Assembly: GCA_937894825.1 (NCBI GenBank)
Contig: CALCQT010000359.1
Span: forward strand, 1 to 5,799
Source of the DNA: an uncultured Anaerolineaceae bacterium
GTDB taxonomy: Bacteria > Chloroflexota > Anaerolineae > Anaerolineales > Anaerolineaceae
DNA length: 5,799 bases
Direction of reading: 5' to 3'
Shown: piece by piece, positions 1 to 5,799 of the stretch
Layout: each line of letters begins with the position of its first letter
Position numbering within the stretch: position 1 is the first letter of the stretch
Program-made: the position numbers and the translations under genes
The notes under the pieces: generated by a model
Database searches by the model: none
Told to the model about the DNA's origin: nothing
What the model saw: only the letters and a program-made list of their open reading frames with translations

Positions 1-1526
<1,526 letters not shown>

Positions 1527-1540
1527 AAATAAAGAGCAGG

Positions 1541-1572
1541 AGGCCGTCGGGATACCGGCGGCCTTTTTTTTT
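1541..1572 (+). terminator. Rho-independent terminator of ftsH
   Basis: A 10-bp stem (AGGCCGTCGG, 1541-1550, pairing with CCGGCGGCCT, 1555-1564, including one G-U pair) closes a GATA tetraloop. It runs directly into nine consecutive T (1564-1572). The stem begins 14 nt after the ftsH stop codon. The T-tract lies only on the + strand side, so this ends the ftsH transcript and separates it from the next gene. Confidence 0.93.
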
Positions 1573-1594
1573 GGAATGCTCCCGCCCTTTTCAA

Positions 1595-1622
1595 TCGATT
1601 ATTACCAATCATCCTTTATAAT
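1595..1622 (+). promoter_or_regulatory. Candidate sigma-70-type promoter for the cyclotransferase-like gene
   Basis: A perfect TATAAT lies at 1617-1622, 51 nt upstream of the ATG at 1673 and just after the ftsH terminator. The best -35 candidate at a normal distance is TCGATT (1595-1600, 16-nt spacer), which matches TTGACA at only three positions, so the -35 is weak. A promoter is expected here because the upstream transcript terminates. The -10 match is what the sequence shows; activity is inferred. Confidence 0.5.
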
Positions 1623-1672
1623 TCTGATTGGCATTTTACAGAAAACACTTTTCAAAACTCTTGGACCTATTC

Positions 1673-2584
1673 ATGAAAAAACCTCTTTGGAACAAAACCC
1701 TCGTCATTTTTATTCTGTCATTCACTGTCCTGGTAACCTCCGTTGTCCTGTTCCCGTCCGTAACAGCAGCGCTTTTTGATGAAAATCAAGCCTTCTACTA
1801 TTTAGAACAGCAACTCTCCTTCGGCCCCAGGACGCCCGGCAGTGAGGGGCATTCCAAATTTGTCGACTGGGCGACCGCTGAACTGACCAATTCGGGCTGG
1901 GAGGTGCTGCACCATAGCGGGCTCCTCTCCAATAAGTATGAATTCACCAATATTCTGGCGCAGCGGGATGACGGCGGGGAAGACAAACCGTGGATCATTC
2001 TGGGTGCGCATTATGACACCCGCTTCTTTGCCGATTCGGACCCCGATCCTGCCAACCGGACACAGCCGGTGCCGGGCGCAAATGATGGCGCCTCCGGGGT
2101 GGCGGTGCTGATGGAACTGGCCTCAGCGCTGCCAAAAACGCTGGACAAGAATCTCTGGATCGTGTTGTTCGACGCCGAAGATCAGGGGCGAATCAGCGGA
2201 TGGGAAGACTGGTGTCTGGGCTCGGCCGCGCTGGCTGAAGAAATCGCCACGAGCGAGCGAAAACCGGACGCGGTCGTGATCGTGGATATGATCGGCGACA
2301 AAAATCTTGAGATCTATCGTGAGAGCAATTCAACCCCGGCATTAGTCGATGAAATCTGGGCTGTGGCGGCAAAAGAAGGGTACGGGCACATTTTCATCGA
2401 TCAGGAGAAATACCGCATCCTGGACGATCACGTCCCGTTTCTGGAAGCCGGCATTCCTGCGGCGGATTTAATTGATTTCGACTATCCCGCCTGGCATACT
2501 CTTTCGGATGACGTTAGCAACGTGTCCAAAGAGAGTCTGGCGATCGTAGGAAATGTGCTTTATTCCTGGCTGACAGGGAAATAA
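1673..2584 (+). CDS. Exported M28-family zinc enzyme, probable bacterial glutaminyl-peptide cyclotransferase
   Basis: Probably converts N-terminal Gln (or Glu) of exported proteins or peptides to pyroglutamate; the fold is shared with M28 aminopeptidases. The 303-residue protein starts MKKPLWNK, followed by a hydrophobic stretch (about 10-27) and a possible signal-peptidase site after VTA (30-32), so it is secreted or N-terminally anchored. Metal-site motifs in order: GAHYDT (H113, D115), PDPANR leading into GANDGASG (D138), LFDAEDQG (E169 as likely general base, D170 as likely zinc ligand), DMIGD (D205), DDHVPF (251-256) and WHTLSDD (W274, H275). The DDH and WHT motifs closely match animal glutaminyl cyclases, and the DPDPAN/GANDGASG/AED pattern is what I recall from bacterial members. 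The ATG at 1673 is preferred over an in-frame TTG at 1628 because it gives a proper signal peptide; only a weak GGA (1663-1665) precedes it. An aminopeptidase activity is the main alternative. Confidence 0.85.
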   Translation: MKKPLWNKTLVIFILSFTVLVTSVVLFPSVTAALFDENQAFYYLEQQLSFGPRTPGSEGHSKFVDWATAELTNSGWEVLHHSGLLSNKYEFTNILAQRDDGGEDKPWIILGAHYDTRFFADSDPDPANRTQPVPGANDGASGVAVLMELASALPKTLDKNLWIVLFDAEDQGRISGWEDWCLGSAALAEEIATSERKPDAVVIVDMIGDKNLEIYRESNSTPALVDEIWAVAAKEGYGHIFIDQEKYRILDDHVPFLEAGIPAADLIDFDYPAWHTLSDDVSNVSKESLAIVGNVLYSWLTGK

Positions 2585-2688
2585 AGAAATCAAGCGCCAC
2601 TTACAACATGCCACGAAGAGGCAACCCTGCAGAGATATTTTATATGTCTCCCGTATTCATTTCGCAATTTACTTTTAACACCCGAAAC

Positions 2689-2723
2689 ATAAAGAGGACC
2701 TGCTCCGCGAACGAAGCAGGCCC
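2689..2723 (-). terminator. Possible terminator hairpin of the tct operon
   Basis: CCTGCT (2699-2704) pairs with AGCAGG (2715-2720). Beyond a C/A mismatch, CG (2706-2707) pairs with CG (2712-2713) around a CGAA loop; an outer GG/CC pair (2696-2697 with 2722-2723) adds to it. On the minus strand the stem is followed by a modest U-rich run (complement of ATAAAGA, 2689-2695), about 45 nt past the tctC stop. The U-run is short and interrupted, so efficiency is doubtful. On the + strand no T-tract follows. Confidence 0.4.
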
Positions 2724-2767
2724 AAGGCAAAAAAAGATGAATGTTTTGAGGTTTGAAAGTTTGTGGC

Positions 2768-3739
2768 TTATCCGCCCAATTCCATCGTTGACAAAAGGTT
2801 CGTAAAGAACTCACTTTGTTCGTTAATGAAGACAGCGAAATCGGCGGTGTTGCTGTAGTGTACAATCATCCCGCGCTGGGTGATGAAATCAGCAAACTCT
2901 TTGGTCGCGGTAGCCTTTTCCAATGCTGCGCTCAGTGTTTCAAGAACATCAGCCGGCGTGCCTTTGGGTACGCCTAACGCACCCCAACCGCCGATAACGA
3001 CATCAAAACCGCTTTCAATCATCGTCGGGACGTCCGGCATGGCAGGATCACGTTCTTCGGTCATGATCGCCAGGATCTTCAGTTTCCCGGCCTGTACACC
3101 GGACAGAACTTCACCGGAATTCACGGCAACCGCGTCAATGTGTCCACCCATCAAAGCCGTCACAGCCGGAGCCGCACCATCAAACATAATGTTATTGAAT
3201 TCAACACCAGCCTGATCGCCCAGCAGGGTCGCGGCAATATGCCAGATCGAACCCGCGCCGGAGTTTCCGACAGTGACTTCACCCGGATTTTCCTTAGCAT
3301 AATCAATAAAATCCTGGACGGTATCATACGGTGCATCCGCGAGAACGGTCAGTGCGGCCGGAACAAGCGTCATTTGTCCAATATAATCAAAGTCTTCGAT
3401 GACAATATCGGACAGTTCCAGCGTCTTGTGCATCACGATTTCAACCGGGATGTAGGAGATGGTGTATCCATCCGGTTTTGAAGCACGAACTTCAGACATA
3501 CCAACACCGCCGGAACCACCGGGTTTGTTGACAACCAGGACAGTCTCACCCAGTTCGGCCTGCAGACCGGTTGCGATAATGCGTGAAGTCATGTCTGAAG
3601 CGCCGCCGGCATTGAACGGAACAACAATTGTCACTTCACGTTCCGGGAATTCGGCTGAAACGCTGCTAAAACCTGCGAACATCAATGCTGCTAAAATAAC
3701 AGCCATGAACAAAACATACGATTTTCTTACTTTTTCCAT
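2768..3739 (-). CDS. tctC: Tripartite tricarboxylate transporter solute-binding protein (Bug/TctC family)
   Basis: Exported high-affinity receptor that captures a small, usually carboxylate, solute and delivers it to the TctA/TctB membrane complex. The product is 323 residues, the normal family length. Residues 1-29 form a Sec signal peptide: basic MEKVRKS, a hydrophobic core at about 8-24, and VSA before a predicted cut at 29/30. There is no lipobox cysteine. Family motifs follow: VPFNAGGASD (40-49; the GG-x-SD ligand loop), NKPGGSGGVG (71-80), PDGYT (89-93), GNSGAGSIWH (158-167), FDGAAPA (186-192), then GGHIDAV and GALGVPKGTP. The ATG at 3739 is chosen over an in-frame TTG at 3751 because GGAGG lies 5 nt upstream of it. 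The gene is last in the operon, 117 nt after tctA, and ends TAA. Ligands in this family include citrate, other di- and tricarboxylates, aromatic acids and amino acids; which applies here cannot be read from the sequence. Confidence 0.94.
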   Translation of the reverse strand: MEKVRKSYVLFMAVILAALMFAGFSSVSAEFPEREVTIVVPFNAGGASDMTSRIIATGLQAELGETVLVVNKPGGSGGVGMSEVRASKPDGYTISYIPVEIVMHKTLELSDIVIEDFDYIGQMTLVPAALTVLADAPYDTVQDFIDYAKENPGEVTVGNSGAGSIWHIAATLLGDQAGVEFNNIMFDGAAPAVTALMGGHIDAVAVNSGEVLSGVQAGKLKILAIMTEERDPAMPDVPTMIESGFDVVIGGWGALGVPKGTPADVLETLSAALEKATATKEFADFITQRGMIVHYSNTADFAVFINEQSEFFTNLLSTMELGG

Positions 3740-3744
3740 CAGGT

Positions 3745-3749
3745 CCTCC
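3745..3749 (-). promoter_or_regulatory. Shine-Dalgarno of tctC
   Basis: The minus strand reads TGGAGGACCTG before the ATG at 3739, giving GGAGG with a 5-nt spacer. This fixes the tctC start and rules out the TTG at 3751, which overlaps the upstream edge of this site. It is a strong site, consistent with high translation of a binding protein. Confidence 0.8.
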
Positions 3750-3779
3750 AAAAGATTTATTTGAACTTTATTTTTTACA

Positions 3780-3793
3780 ACTGAAACATCAGT
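3780..3793 (-). other. Small stem-loop in the tctA-tctC spacer
   Basis: The minus strand reads ACTGA-TGTT-TCAGT, a perfect 5-bp stem with a 4-nt loop, 40 nt before the tctC start and followed by A-rich rather than U-rich sequence. It is therefore not an intrinsic terminator. It could stabilise the 5' end of a processed tctC mRNA, but a stem this short may arise by chance. Otherwise the 117-nt spacer is A+T-rich, and I find no convincing promoter in it. Confidence 0.25.
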
Positions 3794-3856
3794 GGCATGG
3801 CCTTGATGCTTCTCTCACGGTTTTTGGTCCTTCTTATCCCGGACGACAAAGAAAGA

Positions 3857-5362
3857 TTATTCATCACTGTCGGTGAGAAATTCAGATTTCTTATTTTTAA
3901 TTTCCGCATACAGGCTGACCACCAGAATCAGCACCGCTGCGATCAAAAGTCCAAGCGCAATCGGGCTCGAATACAGACCGGAGATGCCCTTGTTGATTTT
4001 GAGCGATTGCAACAGCGATCGTTCGATCATTTCGCTCAGAACATAAACCAGCACAATCGGCGCCATCGGAATTTCCACCTTTTTCAATACATAACCGATA
4101 ATACCGAAAACCAGCATCACACCCACTTCAAACAAACTGTTACTGACCGTGTAGGCGCCGAGCATCGCGATGATCAAAACCACCGGGTAAAGCAATTTAT
4201 TCGGAATATTCGCCACTTTGGCCCACGCATTGGCCAGCGGCCAATTCATGATCAGCAGGATCACGTTTCCGATAAACATGCTGGCGATTGTCCCCCATAC
4301 CACGATCGGACTCTCAATGAACAGCGTCGGTCCCGGAGTCAACCCATGCATCATGAAAGCGCCCATCAGGATCGCAATCGTCGGTGAACAGGGAATGCCC
4401 AACGTAAAGAGCGGGATCATCGCGCCGCCCACATAGGAGTTGTTGGCGGTTTCCGGCCCTGCAACACCTTCCACGGCGCCTTTGCCAAACTTCTCGGGAT
4501 GTTTGGAAATCCGCTTCTCCATTGAATAGGAAATCAGCGCAGGAACCGCCGAGCTGGTCCCTGGAATCAGCCCCATGAAAAAGCCCAGGAAACTGCCGCG
4601 GATGATCGACATCACGGTCGGCCGCACTTCGCTCTTTTCCAGTTTGGAAGAATTCACACTGGTGGTTTTGTTGTGGATAAACAGGTTTTCCATCCCCACC
4701 AGGATCTCGGACAGGCCAAAAAGCCCCATACAAATCGTCACCAGGTCCAAACCGGAAACCAGATGATTCACGCCAAAGGCATAACGGATCCGCCCGGAAA
4801 CCGGGTCCATCCCGACCAGCGCGAGCAGCAAGCCAATAAACACCGCCACCAATCCGCGTATCAGAGATTTTCCCATCAACCCGACCACCATCGACATGCC
4901 GAAAACCAACAGTGCAAACATCTCGGTCGGACCAAAGCGCAGTGCAAATTCCGCCAGCGGCGGTGCGACCAACGCCAAACCGATGATGGAAATCAGTCCG
5001 CCGACAAATGAACCGATCGCCGCGACTTTCAATGCGACGCCCGCCCGGCCCTGTTTTGCCAGCGGATACCCATCCAGACAGGTGATAACGGATGCCGCCT
5101 CCCCGGGGGTATTAATCAACACGGAAGTGATCGTTCCGCCATACATCCCGCCGTAATAGATCCCGGCCAGCATAATGATCGCAGACACCGGTTCCATCCC
5201 AAAGGTCAACGGAATCAAAAGCGCGGTCGCTTCCGTCGGTCCGATCCCTGGCAGAACTCCGACCAGCATCCCCACGAAACAACCAATGAAACAATAAAGG
5301 ATGTTCATCGGAGAAATCGCGACAGCAAAACCTTCCATTAAGCTCATTACAGATTCAAGCAT
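3857..5362 (-). CDS. tctA: Tripartite tricarboxylate transporter large membrane subunit TctA
   Basis: Main transmembrane subunit of a TTT transporter, which moves the solute handed over by TctC across the cytoplasmic membrane using an ion gradient. The product is 501 residues, the usual family size, and is almost entirely hydrophobic helices. Conserved family signatures: [11 protein letters not shown] (35-45), then [20 protein letters not shown] (69-88). The second half carries a related loop, [11 protein letters not shown] (264-274), followed by [12 protein letters not shown] (302-313) and TLGIPCSPT (320-328), reflecting the two-fold repeat of the family. The C-terminus is a short charged tail ([13 protein letters not shown]). 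The ATG at 5362 is preferred over an in-frame GTG at 5386 because AAGGAG sits 7 nt upstream and the GTG start would overlap tctB. tctB ends 11 nt before it, so the two are surely co-transcribed. Confidence 0.96.
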   Translation of the reverse strand: MLESVMSLMEGFAVAISPMNILYCFIGCFVGMLVGVLPGIGPTEATALLIPLTFGMEPVSAIIMLAGIYYGGMYGGTITSVLINTPGEAASVITCLDGYPLAKQGRAGVALKVAAIGSFVGGLISIIGLALVAPPLAEFALRFGPTEMFALLVFGMSMVVGLMGKSLIRGLVAVFIGLLLALVGMDPVSGRIRYAFGVNHLVSGLDLVTICMGLFGLSEILVGMENLFIHNKTTSVNSSKLEKSEVRPTVMSIIRGSFLGFFMGLIPGTSSAVPALISYSMEKRISKHPEKFGKGAVEGVAGPETANNSYVGGAMIPLFTLGIPCSPTIAILMGAFMMHGLTPGPTLFIESPIVVWGTIASMFIGNVILLIMNWPLANAWAKVANIPNKLLYPVVLIIAMLGAYTVSNSLFEVGVMLVFGIIGYVLKKVEIPMAPIVLVYVLSEMIERSLLQSLKINKGISGLYSSPIALGLLIAAVLILVVSLYAEIKNKKSEFLTDSDE

Positions 5363-5369
5363 TTGCGAA

Positions 5370-5375
5370 CTCCTT
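5370..5375 (-). promoter_or_regulatory. Shine-Dalgarno of tctA, overlapping the tctB stop
   Basis: AAGGAG on the minus strand, 7 nt before the tctA ATG at 5362. Its first two bases are also the last two of the tctB TAA stop (5374-5376). This arrangement fits translational coupling, with ribosomes finishing tctB near the tctA start. It decides the tctA start codon. Confidence 0.8.
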
Positions 5376-5799
5376 AAAATCCCCACGGATTAACTGGCAG
5401 CGGTACTGAAAACCCTTTTCTGAAAATCAGAAAACAAATCACAGTGACGACAATCGCGAGTAGAATGGACTGCCACCAGTTATATTGCCGGATAAAAATT
5501 GAAAATAACAGCAAACTGGACGCGACTACAAACCCGGTCGTATTCGCAATCAGGATAAAAACCGCAATCCCAATAACAACCGATGCGACACTCTTCAAAG
5601 CGGCCCGATCCGGAAACACATCACCAAACAAAAACTTATCCTTGCTTACCGATGAGATCAGATAAAAAACACCGACAATAATTGCCACAATGGAGACCCA
5701 TCGGGGGAAGAATCCCGGACCAATTCCAAATTTGGTGGAATACGGGTAGTCAAAAGATACGACCAGGAAAAAAACTGAGAACAGAATAAACAAAATACT
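5374..5799 (-). CDS. tctB: Tripartite tricarboxylate transporter small membrane subunit TctB, 5'-truncated by the window edge
   Basis: Small integral membrane partner of TctA, required for TTT transport but of unclear mechanical role. About 141 codons are visible and the frame is still open at the edge. The only candidate start nearby is a TTG at 5793 inside the first helix, so the true start lies beyond the window; the family is typically about 150 residues. Four hydrophobic segments can be seen: LFILFSVFFLVVSF, WVSIVAIIVGVFYLISSV, a long stretch that includes VVIGIAVFILIA and SSLLLFSIFI, and SILLAIVVTVICFLIF. GIGPGFFPRW after the first helix and the C-terminal SVPLPVNPWG are the signatures that identify the family. 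It stops 11 nt before tctA, and anything upstream in the operon is not visible. Confidence 0.92.
   Translation of the reverse strand, partial: SILFILFSVFFLVVSFDYPYSTKFGIGPGFFPRWVSIVAIIVGVFYLISSVSKDKFLFGDVFPDRAALKSVASVVIGIAVFILIANTTGFVVASSLLLFSIFIRQYNWWQSILLAIVVTVICFLIFRKGFSVPLPVNPWGF

Noticed and set aside
1538..1543. AGGAGG resembling a Shine-Dalgarno downstream of ftsH
   Set aside because: No start codon follows at a suitable distance, and the bases run into the 5' arm of the intrinsic terminator.
1628..1672. Upstream TTG start for the cyclotransferase-like gene
   Set aside because: It would add 15 residues in front of a good signal peptide, has no Shine-Dalgarno, and lies only 6 nt past the candidate -10 box, at about the expected transcription start.
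2590..2865. 91-codon minus-strand open frame spanning the convergent spacer and overlapping the end of tctC
   Set aside because: It overlaps tctC in another frame, has no ribosome binding site I could support and no recognisable motif.
3797..4387. 196-codon open frame on the + strand opposite tctA
   Set aside because: It is antisense to conserved tctA codons. The His/Gln/Asn/Arg-rich translation is typical of a reverse-strand shadow of a hydrophobic membrane protein.
5363..5386. Upstream GTG start for tctA
   Set aside because: It would add eight residues overlapping the end of tctB; the ATG at 5362 has AAGGAG at ideal spacing.

Overview
The window is an ordinary-looking bacterial chromosomal segment with five protein genes in two groups that converge on a short spacer. 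I see no mobile element, CRISPR array, tRNA, rRNA or defence gene, and I did not find a previously undescribed system. The organism cannot be fixed from this stretch. The FtsH sequence (GAPGTGKT Walker [28 protein letters not shown]) reminds me of FtsH proteins of Chloroflexota (Anaerolineae-like). That is recalled similarity, not a search result, so the assignment is tentative.

Left part, + strand (1-2584). The window opens inside ftsH, at the second membrane helix of the ATP-dependent zinc metalloprotease. The rest of the gene is intact and ends at 1526, followed by a textbook intrinsic terminator (1541-1572). A perfect TATAAT box (1617-1622) then precedes a separate gene (1673-2584). This gene encodes an exported or membrane-anchored M28-fold zinc enzyme that looks like a bacterial glutaminyl-peptide cyclotransferase, which forms N-terminal pyroglutamate. 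The terminator and promoter suggest it is transcribed independently of ftsH.

Right part, - strand (5799-2768). This is a tripartite tricarboxylate transporter (TTT) operon read right to left: tctB (small four-helix membrane subunit, 5' end outside the window), tctA (large membrane subunit) and tctC (exported solute-binding protein of the Bug/TctC family). tctB and tctA are 11 nt apart, and the tctB stop overlaps the tctA Shine-Dalgarno. tctC follows after a 117-nt A+T-rich gap with its own strong Shine-Dalgarno. Together the three would take up a carboxylate-type solute using an ion gradient; the ligand cannot be read from the sequence.

The two groups meet tail to tail across 2585-2767. This spacer holds a hairpin that may terminate the tct transcript, and nothing else I can name. 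The points most worth a second look are the metal and activity type of the cyclotransferase-like enzyme, the tctB-tctA-tctC order with its spaced tctC, and how the lipobox-free TctC is retained if the host really lacks an outer membrane.
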